Shown: piece after piece, positions 23,201 through 31,270 of the stretch
Layout: each line of letters starts with the position of its first letter
How positions within the stretch are numbered: position 1 is the first letter of the stretch
NCBI GenBank assembly: GCA_037783415.1
Contig: JAZGTN010000059.1
Location: 2,046,001-2,110,000, forward strand
From: Leptasterias polaris
Taxonomy: Eukaryota; Echinodermata; Asteroidea; Forcipulatida; Asteriidae
Reading direction: 5' to 3'
DNA length: 64,000 bases
Position numbers and translations under genes: made by a program
Notes under the pieces: model-generated
What the model was told of the DNA's origin: nothing
Databases searched by the model: none
The model's input: only the letters and a program-made list of their open reading frames with translations

Positions 23201-26200
23201 AACTGACTATCATATTATTAAGTTTAAGTTTTGTATTAGTTTTCTGTGGACTTGTAAATAATTTGATATGTTTTATCGGTAGTGAATTGTACTGTATTTT
23301 AAACACAATGTTTGACTTTTAATAGACCAATAACAATATTTACAATATATTAATGATAGTAGTAGTAGTAATAATACAATTAACCTTAATAATAGTAATA
23401 ATAGTTACTAGACATTTTATAACCATCAGCCCTTCTTGCTGTGTTAGGAAATCATCAGTCTCAATAGTTCACTTATTAACATCATACTTTACTATGATTG
23501 ATCAGCAGATGGTGCTACTGCTAGTACCCCAACTAGCCCCTTCACACCCTCATCAGTGCCCCCAATGCCCTTCATGATGCCTCCTCCACCATTCTTCATG
23601 ATGCCTCCATTTAGTGAGTCTTTGTAAAGTTTCAAATCTGTCTTTTGATTCAGTTCTGACACCTCGTTGTTTTAAGGGTACGGCAGTTTTTTCTTTAGAA
23701 AAGGGAAGATCAATGAGGGAAGTTTTAATATCAAAGGGCATCAAGGGAATGACTAGAGGAATGACTGGAACATTTCAATGGGCACCAAGGCAATGTCCAG
23801 GGGATTGAAGTTTCAGGCCTGGGTAATTTTCTAAATTGAGTAGTATTAAATAAAACTAGATAACAGATAGTACTTATTGGACTACTGTTTAAAGTCTAAA
23901 CAGGTTACATCTTGTGCTACCCGTTGCAACCATCATTAGCTAACAGTTCATCTCACTTGTCTTTATTTCCAGCCACCCCTCCCCCAATGCCACCGCCAGA
24001 CTTTGCCGGTCTGACCGATGAGGAGCTACGTGCCATGGAGGGTTCAGAGAGACACCACCTGGAGGCGAGGATAGAGTGTCTGCGTGGGATCCATGCTCTA
24101 CTTGATGCTGCTATGGTACAGATTCAACAGTACACTAGTGCCTTTGGGGAGTTCAGGTACATTTAACTTCTTAAAGTGTTACTTTTCTTTAGCCTTAACC
24201 CTCCTATAACCAGGCACCAAGGCAATAGTCCAGGCATGACTGGAACATTTCAAAGGACACCAAGGCAATGAAGTTTTCAGGCCTCGGGATTTTCCTGATT
24301 TAAGGATTTTTTCAAAATCTCCTAGAGCCCTCAAATTTTCTTGAAAGAAGTAAGCAGTCACTAAAGCAGGGATGAGATATTTCAGACTTTTGTCTGAATT
24401 CAGACTTTTTGTGTAAGCCTGGTAAATAAAAAAAGCCTTTCATTTTTCCACATAACAAAAGACTGCCCTTTGATCTACTTCACTAGTGCTTAGGACACTG
24501 TTCCTAAAAGCCTTTTGAATTCCAAACCCTCCCTAGAGGTTACCAAAAGGTAGAAACACCATCATTTCAACATACATGTAGGCCCTACGTCCTAACATTT
24601 GGATCCAACATGTAGTTTCAGACTTTTTTGCCAGCAATGACTCTCATCTCTGCTAAAGGGAGAAGGAAGAAGTCAAGATTGTGGGTGTGGAATAAGGGGG
24701 AACCCAGGCATGCAAGCCATTTCACAGGAATTTTCACATAAAATCTCATCCCTGTAAAGATGCCCACTCCAACATGCCTCAAAATATGCCATATGCTATG
24801 TACACACTGGTGAGGTAACCCAAACCACATGGTCTTGTCGTTGTATCTGTATGTGTGATCAATCAGTGCTGCAGCCTGCCACTGCAGAATTTTACCAAGG
24901 TTGAGAACCTTATTTTATCCAACTGGTCCAAATTCCTTCGCAGTGGGAGACTTTTAGGGACTCTATTTGGTAGCAGACTTACCAGGTAAATCCATTGTTC
25001 TTGGAAATGTGACTATGCTCAGAACAAAGTAAACAATGGGAACTTTCCTTAGTAGGTCTGCTGCCATCTAGTGTTTAAAAATCTCCAATTGAGCACAGCT
25101 GCGGCTTCTCCAGTTTACCACTCTCCTTGAAGCACTTCGGGCTATGGCTCTACTCTTGACATCAGGGCCCAATTTCATGGCTCTGCTTACGGCCGAATTC
25201 TGCTCTTGCGATCACCATCCTCACTTACCGAGCAAGCGCCCAATTTCCGCGCTTGCTGTGTAAGCTTAGAATGCCTAGTAACGTGGACTAGGCAAGCGCA
25301 CAAGCAAAAATGCCATGCTAACCCGTGAAATACGCTTGACGTAAGCGCGTAATTCCCTGCTTAAGTAAACGCCGATTCTTTGCTTACGGTAAACAGAGCC
25401 ATGAAATTGGGCCCAGCATGTGTGTGCCTCAAAATGCCAAATACATTTAGTGAGGGGTTGGTTGTCTTGAGAAACACTCTAATACGAGGAAAAGAAAGAC
25501 TCTGCTGTGGTTACCTTTCTGTTAAGACTCATACATAACCTGTGCACAAACTGATTTTTAATTACACAATAAAAGTCTGGACCCGCAAAGAACTTTTAAA
25601 ATTATTTTGATTGCAGCGTGAACGTTCCTCCGCCACCCCCACCCGCCAGTCTCTACGGCTTCACCCAACCTACAGCAACCTCCCCTGTAACAAGCACAAC
25701 GCGTACAACGCTATCCACAACTGAAGCAGACATTACAAGTACAACACAAAATGCAGATTCAGGGGCCATCCCTAAAGTGACATCACCATCGAGCTCAGAA
25801 CCACTAAAAAAGAAAGAAAAAGACTCCTCAGCTGGTAAGAATTTATTGAGGTTGTATTTGACTGGGTGAGGTACAGAGGATTTAAATAAAGACTTAAAGT
25901 GAGCTTTTAACTGAAAACTAATGGTTTCAAATTCAGTCAACTTTTCTTAATGGAATGCTGTTTTTGAGGATTTTGCATACAAGAGTTCTCTAATTGATAG
26001 AGTTCAAAATAATTTAGCATGCATGGTGATTTCTTGTTGCTGAAATGCATTGTCGGTCCATCTTTTAGACGAAAACTCTACTGTACCTTTAAGAATGTAG
26101 ACAGTGTCAACCATGGTATTCAAAACAGCTTTGTGTCATAACCAATTTCTCAATTGTGATGATCTGGACACTCTTGGTCGGCTGCTCGGGTTATTTTGAC

Positions 26201-26592
26201 TATCCTTACTATTTGTATGTACTATGGGCTGTATGGCGGGCCCAGTGGTTAGGGATTATTATATATTTTTCTTACTTATCTGCTTGCAACTTTTGTCGTA
26301 GTTTACCTCTCCTTTTATGGAGGTTTTGTTTGAAATGAATACAAAAGTAAATCTTTTTTGTAGCTGTGAAACAGCAATTAATATATATATATATTTTTTT
26401 TTACATAAAAAACAAATCTTTAAATTAATTTTTTCTTTCTCAGATCTCACTGCTCTGGACAGTGCCTCTGGCTTCACGCCTCCTACAGAGGGAGAACTTA
26501 TCCCAGAGTTTAAGGGGGAAGAAGTACCGGAAGAACACGACCGTGGTGAAATTAGGAAACGGAGATTACAACGTCTTGAGAGTTCCCCATGA
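10472..26592 (+). CDS. SYVN1: SYVN1/HRD1 ER membrane E3 ubiquitin ligase (fourteen coding exons)
   Basis: Coding exons are 10472-10600, 12163-12255, 14536-14688, 15455-15503, 15826-15929, 16082-16208, 18822-18921, 19836-19901, 20424-20665, 21962-22213, 23506-23613, 23973-24156, 25617-25834 and 26444-26592. GT/AG sites and phases agree throughout, giving 1974 nt (657 residues). The product is the catalytic subunit of the HRD1 retrotranslocation complex, which ubiquitinates misfolded ER proteins. The multi-pass N-terminal half (about residues 1-270) includes QFYPSVVYLTKSNPSMA, VFFGQLRAAEME, CFHWLAEDRVDYMERSP and LQSENPW. The cytosolic RING-H2 finger has its ligands visible: C290, C293, C306, H308, H311, C314, C325, C328. 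After it come poly-Gln, Pro-rich and poly-Ala stretches. Then follows the conserved block GLTDEELRAMEG...LEARIECLR.IHALLDAAM, and a Ser/Thr-rich tail ending RRLQRLESSP. It is slightly longer than human SYVN1 (617). AATAAA overlaps the stop codon. Confidence 0.97.
11024..11070. repeat. Stem-loop with an inner hairpin, SYVN1 intron 1
   Basis: TCGTAACCCTC (11024-11034) is perfectly complementary to GAGGGTTACGA (11060-11070). The loop contains a second hairpin, AGGTC-TTC-GACCT (11038-11050). GGGTTACGATTATCGCAACT recurs near 11940, so the right half belongs to a small repeat. Confidence 0.5.
12276..12502. repeat. MITE with TTAACCCTCC ends, SYVN1 intron 2
   Basis: The ends TTAACCCTCCTACTGT (12276-12291) and ACAGCAAGAGGGTTAA (12487-12502) are inverted repeats with two mismatches. 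The outer TTAA could be a target site. Its right part (mini-unit ending GAATGGTCAGACAGYRGGAGGGTT) is the unit that is tandemly repeated at 21.4 and 28.2 kb. Confidence 0.6.
13183..13605. repeat. TIR-type repeat family R2, copy 1 (SYVN1 intron 2)
   Basis: It starts GGGTCATACTTTGGTAA and ends near TATCTTTCTTGATAATTTTG. The same segments in the opposite orientation make up the older element around 17162-18740. Shared internal words include GAATGCTGCGTCCAGAGA and GCTGTCACCT. An open frame of about 137 codons through it is not supported by the second copy and looks fortuitous. Confidence 0.55.
14179..14223. repeat. Poly-G tract of about 45 nt, SYVN1 intron 2
   Basis: An uninterrupted G run follows GCCTGGTGGTGG. 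It lies in an intron. Its exact length is unreliable in most sequencing technologies. Confidence 0.9.
14876..15060 (+). repeat. Dispersed repeat R3, copy 1 (SYVN1 intron 3)
   Basis: The word GCAGAAAGTTCCCTGAAAAT and the following 100 bases, through CTCCCTGATTGTTTG, match 22236-22400 in intron 10. Both copies begin with GCTGC(T/C)AACTCT. Just downstream (15080-15310) GATGTCG/GATGTCGTCAT words recur several times. Confidence 0.55.
16300..16590 (-). repeat. tRNA-related SINE-like repeat (minus strand), SYVN1 intron 6
   Basis: The minus-strand reading begins GTGGCCAAGCCGTCAAGTGC (A-box region of a Leu/Ser-type tRNA head) and has GGGTTCAAGTCCCGG as B box. The body continues toward 16300 with TTCGGATAAGACATAAAGCC. 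It is the best preserved copy of this family in the window. Confidence 0.65.
17162..18740. repeat. TIR-type repeat family R2, copy 2, split by a hAT-like insertion
   Basis: The left end GGTAGGGTCATAC (about 17161-17173) and right end GTATGACCCTTACCC (about 18724-18738) are inverted. The two halves match the 13183-13605 element in reverse order. Between them sits the 17471-18645 element. The whole may itself lie inside remnants of the family ending ATGAAATTGGGCC (18750-18763). Confidence 0.6.
17471..18645. mobile_element. Non-autonomous hAT element with perfect 8-bp target duplication
   Basis: The terminal inverted repeats are CAGTGTTGTGAC (17471-17482) and GTCACAACACTG (18634-18645), perfect over 12 bp. 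They are flanked on both sides by CCACTATT (17463-17470 and 18646-18653). An 8-bp duplication with CAGTG ends is diagnostic for hAT elements. The subterminal regions share CCGGCTCT/ACCGGCTCTTAAAAA words. Open frames inside (up to 138 codons) show no transposase motifs, so mobility would have depended on a partner. It lies in SYVN1 intron 6. Confidence 0.9.
19228..19540 (+). repeat. SINE with tRNA-like module, copy A (SYVN1 intron 7)
   Basis: The body begins TATCTGATACAAAAAGTTGC and continues with GCTGCCGCTTCCCAGG and GGCTACACGGCAGTTT. The tRNA-like part, 19397-19458, has A box TAGCTCAGTTGGTAGAGCG and B box GGTTCAAATCCC but lacks about 10 nt. The tail TTTACCCAGTCAGTTTCCCT (19494 on) occurs both after and just before the element (19188 on). 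That suggests two head-to-tail units or a duplication at insertion. Confidence 0.75.
20641..20664 (+). repeat. CAG/CAA tract encoding poly-Gln in SYVN1 exon 9
   Basis: Mixed CAG and CAA codons encode a run of nine Gln just after the RING finger and directly before the exon 9 donor (GT at 20666). A second run, of GCA/GCT codons, encodes 15 Ala at about residues 389-403 in exon 10 (22063-22107). Confidence 0.85.
21325..21715 (+). repeat. Satellite-like array of three units (SYVN1 intron 9)
   Basis: GAATGGTCAGACAGTAGGAG-type words recur near 21458, 21571 and 21681, a spacing of about 110 bp. The left part (CCTCCTACTCT...GTTGACCAACC) matches the left part of the MITE at 12276-12502. The array therefore looks like that MITE with its right third amplified. 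Confidence 0.65.
22236..22400 (+). repeat. Dispersed repeat R3, copy 2 (SYVN1 intron 10)
   Basis: It begins AGAGCTGCCAACTCTCCTTG and follows the 14876-15060 copy through CTCCCTGATTGTTGT. The long open frame that runs into it from exon 10 is a read-through of the repeat, not coding sequence. Confidence 0.55.
22890..23110 (+). repeat. Interspersed repeat with GGTGGGATGTTAAAC motif (SYVN1 intron 10)
   Basis: The phrases GGTGGGATGTTAAACTGTAG, AAAGAACCAAGTG and AAGGGGTTCACCCC are, as I recall, part of a repeat widespread in marine invertebrate genomes. There is only one copy in this window, so the call rests on memory. Confidence 0.4.
23690..24360 (-). repeat. Two partial copies of repeat R1 flanking SYVN1 exon 12
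   Basis: GGAACATTTCAATGGGCACC at 23767 and GGAACATTTCAAAGGACACC at 24242, with their surroundings (CAAGGCAATG, TTTCAGGCCT), are copies of one sequence. The reverse complement matches 2935-3215. Exon 12 (23973-24156) lies between the copies. Confidence 0.5.
24367..24754. mobile_element. hAT-like MITE (SYVN1 intron 12)
   Basis: CAGGGATGAGAT at the left end and ATCTCATCCCTG at the right end are perfect 12-bp inverted repeats. TAAAG flanks both ends (24362-24366 and 24755-24759), consistent with a 5-bp target duplication. No transposase is present in its 388 bp. Confidence 0.75.
25168..25414. repeat. MITE with GGGCCCAATTTCATGGCTCT ends (SYVN1 intron 12)
   Basis: The outer about 24 bp are inverted: GGGCCCAATTTCATGGCTCT on the left, AGAGCCATGAAATTGGGCCC on the right. 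The interior carries several GCTTAC/GTAAGC words. Related elements are at 34718-35070 and 40736-40913. Confidence 0.8.
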
Positions 26593-27770
26593 ATAAAAAT
26601 CTTTTCAAGGAAATACTAGAACTATTTAAATGTTTTCTTGTTGGGGGGGGGGGGTGATCAGGGTTGGGAGATTGTGGTTTGAGCGATGTACTTTGGTGAT
26701 ATTTTGTTTTTATTTGGGAAATTTTGTTTTTATTTGGGAAATTTTGTTTTTATTTGGGAAATTTTGTTTTTATTTGGGAAATTTTGTCTGTGCGCGATTT
26801 AGGTTTTGATTTTTCTTGCAGGGAGCATTGTGTGTGGTGCTTAGACTCGGGGAAATATGGTCTCAAAAAGTATGATTCAGAATTATACTATGAGGCGCTT
26901 TTCTCTGTCTTTGCCACCAGAAGTGATAAGAGTATCATGTTTTCTGTCCTAATTGATTGTGACATCGGCGGTCTGTACAGTCACAACATGACCCCTGTCT
27001 GTCCGCCCCATACAAAGGTCGTCAAGTTATCAGCGATGTACATACTTTCCGGCTTGTCTACTAAATGAGATATAATTAGGGGATATTGGGATGGGGTCAG
27101 GGTCTCATCTGGCCCATCAGATACCCCCCCCCCTCTCCCCCACCGATACTGCGAGTGATTTCGACTCATGCATCATCAGGATTTATGTTGCAAATACCAG
27201 AGATTCATGAACTTTCAAAATTACTCTGATGCTTTGACCATTGGCTCGATGACCTTTGGCCTGAGGAATGATTAACACATTCCAAAAAGTTTCAATCACT
27301 TTTACTTCTACATATCTCTACTGAATAGCGGCTAAATAACATGCGGACAACTCTCTTGATAGAAACAATACTGTGTTATGCTGCATACTTTGACCACAAA
27401 TCTATCGAAGTGAGATAGCTCTTGTGATAGGGCTGATAACGTATTTGTCTTTTAAATCAATTTTGTGTAATCTTAGATTACACTAAGAATGGACACGTAT
27501 TTGGGTTGTCTTGGTTCACTGTCAACCATGTTACAGGTTTCATAAAGTGCAACATGGTAAACAGATTTTTGTTTTTCCTAGGTGTGTTGTCATCTTAAAC
27601 AACACTTTTATTAATATAACCCCATGATTTGAAATACTTCTTGGTATGTTAATAACTGCATTCACAGAATGTGCTTGGAATCAAAGGAAAACGAAAATTA
27701 TAAAGGTAATTTAAGTACCACAAAGGGAAAACGCTTGGGTATATTTTTTAATAAATTGGGGTCATAAATT
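26593..27770. other. 3' flank of SYVN1 with a 20-bp tandem repeat
   Basis: AATAAA at 26592-26597 overlaps the stop codon. ATTTTGTTTTTATTTGGGAA is repeated four to five times at about 26698-26788. A G9-10 run lies at 26643. The remainder to 27770 shows no gene; a 114-codon open frame at 26724-27068 starts inside the tandem repeat and is not credible. Confidence 0.6.
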
Positions 27771-27774
27771 TGTG

Positions 27775-27975
27775 TGTGACCCCAGGCTTTATGGCAGTCA
27801 CAGGTTGAATAGCTTCTGAATGGTACCCCTGAACAATAATATTGAGAAAATAGAGAGACCACCAACATATAGGGCCAGATAGCTCATTTGGTAAAGTGCC
27901 TGCTCAATAATCTGGAGATCGCAGGTTCAAGTCCTGCTCTAGTTAATTTGTCTTTGTTCAACCCCAAACTAGATA
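27775..27975 (+). repeat. SINE with tRNA-like module, copy B
   Basis: The tRNA-like part is 27873-27944, with GGCCAGA/TCTAGTT as acceptor stem strands, TAGCTCATTTGGTAAAGTG (A box) and GGTTCAAGTCC (B box). The upstream body is shortened but keeps TTATGGCAGTCACAGGTTGA. It diverges more from copies A and C than they do from each other. Confidence 0.7.
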
Positions 27976-28189
27976 AAAAACAATACATTTACATATATCA
28001 CTTAGGTGGACATTTTAAGGAAACAAATATAATTACACTCATATATATTTATATTTTGTTCTTAAAACTAAAATGTTAATTTCCAAGAGTTAAGAAATCT
28101 AGACCAAACAGAAATCTCAATTATTAGAGGCGTTCCGTGTCTCTTTTAATACCAGCGACTTGAACAACTCTGCACCTAACTGACTGTAT

Positions 28190-29115
28190 AAATGTATGTA
28201 CAGGGCATTCACCACATGATTGTATAGTTTACTATCACTCAAAACCAGAGTGAATGGTTTGAAAGGTTAGATAGTAGGAGGGTTGACTGTGTACTGTGTA
28301 GATGCATTCACTACATGATATCATATTGCAGGATGGCATAGGTTACTATCAATAAAATAAAAATCATTCAAAACCACAGTGGATGATATTGAATGGTCGG
28401 ACAGAATGAGGGGTAACTGTGTACTGTGTAGATGTATTCACCTCATGATAGGCTGGCATAATTGATTTATCATTCAAAACCACAATAGAAGATATTGAAT
28501 GGTCAGACAGTGGGAGGGGTAACTGTGTAAACCACTGTGTAATATTATACTAAATGCTGGCATAGTTTATCATTCTAAACCACAGTGTATGACATAAATG
28601 ATCAGTGTTGACAGGTTGACTTGAATTGTGTAGATATATTCACCACATGATATTATACTGAAGGCTGGCAGTGTTGATATACCAATCAAAACCACAGTAG
28701 ATGATATTGAATGGTCAGACTGTGGGAGGGTTAACTGTGTGATATTATACTTAATGCAGGCATGGTTGATCTTTCATTCAAAACAACAATGGATTATATT
28801 GATTGGTCAGACAGTAGGAGGGTTGACTTGTACTGTGTAGATATATTCACCACATGATATTATACTTAAGGCTGATAGTGTTGATATATCATTCAAAACC
28901 ACAGTAGATGATATCGAATGGTCAGACAGTGGGAGGGTTGATTACGTATTATTCTACTAAATGCAGGCATAGTTTATAATATATCATTCAAAACCACAAT
29001 GGATGATATTGAATGGTCATTCAGTGGGAGGGTTGACTGTATAAACCACTGTTATTTTTAAAAACCACAGTGGATGACATAAAATGGTCATTGTTGACGG
29101 GTTAAATGAACTGTG
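28190..29115 (+). repeat. Satellite-like array of about nine units
   Basis: Units of roughly 95-130 bp end in GAATGGTCAGACAGTGGGAG or close variants, near 28261, 28391, 28498, 28590, 28708, 28801, 28916, 29011 and 29082. Each unit also carries ATTCACCACATGATATTATA and CATTCAAAACCACAGT. Same family as at 12.3 and 21.4 kb. No gene was seen. Confidence 0.8.
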
Positions 29116-29529
29116 TGGTGAATTCACCTCAGTTTTCTTGGACGTGCCCGCATTCAAATTGTAAGCAAAAACTTACAAACGCTGTGTCATCCGTCGGAAG
29201 GAAGCATTTGATTAAGAGCCTTTGTTTCAACTCTGTAGCTATAGTTCTGGTTAAAGTAATTCAATTTGATCGGCAGTAACTTTGTCACTGTTTCTAATTT
29301 CTGTAGAAGGGATAATTAGCATTTCTCTACCGTACAAACCGAGTTTCAAATTGAATCTAAGGGGTCACTTTAAGCGTACACTTTCAATTATCTTCAAGAT
29401 ATTACGGCGTGTATATAAGACGAATATTTAAATTATATTAACATTTAACACTAGTACTTTTGTTCTTTTTCTCTTTTTGTTGTTTTTGCTCGTATTAAAC
29501 TTAAACCAAACTGTACTTTTGGTTTCTGT

Positions 29530-29900
29530 ATGGATTTGATGATTTCCTGTCTTCGAAGTTCAAACGCTGAGGTTGAACGCGCAAGTGGAACGCCTAGTTG
29601 AACGATGCTAAATCTTTTGGATTTGTGGTATCATGATACTTCTTTAATACATTTTTTTCATACTTGCATGTATGAAGTGACGTCATTCTCAAAGTGATTT
29701 GAAAAATTGTTTTAGAATTGTCAAATGTTTTCCTGATTTCAGGACTTCCATTAACAGCACTTGGCCTTTGAGACGAAAGATTCTTTGTATTAAGTGGTGA
29801 TGTAAAGAGTCTTTTTTTAATGAAATATAACATCAAGGCCTGGAATTATAAGAGTTTCCAATCGAAGTGCCCTCTCAAAGATGGAATTTCATGCCTGTGA
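29530..29900 (+). repeat. Dispersed repeat R4 (second copy at 48710-49080)
   Basis: From TCTTCGAAGTTC through GAACGATGCTAAATCTTTTG and GGCCTGGAATTATAAGA, about 370 bp match 48710-49080 closely and in the same order. Neither copy has a convincing open frame. Confidence 0.75.
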
Positions 29901-30484
29901 CGTGATAGTTCTTCAGGGAGCTTTATCCTCCAGACAAAGTGAATGTTATTCTTAAATTTTTCAGGATTTCTAATTTTCTAACAACCTCAAAGTGCATCTG
30001 TAAACCTGTTCGCCCATGAAAATGTGTAAACGTGACACTCCAACCGAGTTCGCGCAGCACGTGCTATTTTTGATTGAAAACGGATTTTTCTTTTTACTCA
30101 TTTTCCCTCCAACTACCGGTAGCGTGTTTCTGGTAAAGTCAGGTAGACCCCATTATGATTGTGGAACAGTGTTTATATTGGGCACCTCTTAGTCATAGCT
30201 ACCCGATATTTAAAGTAGAAACCAAGCTTGAGAGCTTTGTAAATGGTTGGCTGAGATAAGAGTATAAACCACACTCGGGTTGGCGGATAGCTACTTCCCC
30301 TTATGGATTAGGGTGGTGAGAGTAAACGCGTGACTATTAGAGAAGGGGGTAAAAAGGATAACGGAAATGTCTCAATTACGATGAGTAAACTTGCTTGATA
30401 TCGCGAGGGGGTTTGAAGTAGTGGACTTTGCTGCGCTGGACCGACTCCAGCAAGCCCTTCAGTGTTTCCCGATAGTTAACAGGG

Positions 30485-30725
30485 ATGATGGGAGGACCGT
30501 GGCGTAGTGTCCCTGACTTGCTCTACGATAGTTACGCCTTCGGGGAATTGGAGCGTGGTGACTTCCCCATACACCACCACGACTTCAGTGCCGGGAGGAA
30601 TACCTTTCCCACACAGTCGGTAGGAAATAATGGCGTGGGGAAGTTGTGTCCCTCCAAAGTGGTGTGCCCGGAGTCAAGTGCTAGCCTCACACATGTGCCT
30701 AACGGGGAAGACAAAATGTGTATAG
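30485..30725 (+). CDS. Exon-like segment of an unrecognised gene (probable 5' exon)
   Basis: An ATG pair at 30485 and 30488 opens 80 codons with a gene-like codon choice. The peptide starts MMGGPWRSVPDLLYDSYAFG and ends GEDKMCI, followed by a donor, ATAG|GTAGGC, leaving phase 1. The 500 bases upstream are less AT-rich than the surroundings and contain CACGTG at about 30058, compatible with a promoter. The frame continues another 19 codons past the donor to a stop, so an unspliced 99-residue product is also possible. I do not recognise the protein. The exon at 34554-34636 fits its phase and may be the next one. Confidence 0.4.
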
Positions 30726-31036
30726 GTAGGCAAAATTCACTTGTGTTGCTAAATGTACTGTTGCCTAGGTTCGTGATGTCATGAATTCGTGCCGTGTCTT
30801 TTTTCATCTTGTTTAATGGAAAATTACTTCAACCTCAAATAGTTGCTAAACTTATTGACTGAATCATTGGCGGCAATTTTTAAGCAGAGTTTTTTGTTCT
30901 TCTGGTGTCCGGGACTTGAGTAGAGCGTCCCCCATTGAAAATTCACCGCGCCCTTGCGCCTGTGTCATTTTGACTCTAAAGTGGCTGAAACATTCAAATG
31001 AACTTGAATTGTCTGTGATTTTGTTCTATTTTATAG

Positions 31037-31270
31037 AGACCAAGGTTTCTGGTACCACCTAGTAATCTTTTAGATGATTTGTTGTGGCTCTTGGTGATAT
31101 TGCAACAATTCGGCATCTGTATTTTGTTTTCTCCTGAAGACAAGTGGGGCTTACTGATCGAAACGTTGAATTTGTTTCTCTTCAGAACCACCATAAAACA
31201 TGAGAACGATGATACAGTCATGACTGAACCACAAACACAAGTTTTTAAGTTCTTGTTTTCCCACTAAACA
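31037..31270 (+). repeat. Penelope-like retroelement terminal remnant
   Basis: TCCTGAAGA...ATCGAAACGTTGAATTTG followed by CTTCAGAACCACC parallels CCTGAAGA...CTCGAAACGTTGAGG and TTTTCAGAGCC at 56251-56315. It appears to be a degraded relative of that element end. Confidence 0.45.

Noticed and set aside
28190..29115. CRISPR-like array
   Set aside because: Whole units are repeated, with no unique spacers, in a eukaryotic genome; it is a satellite.
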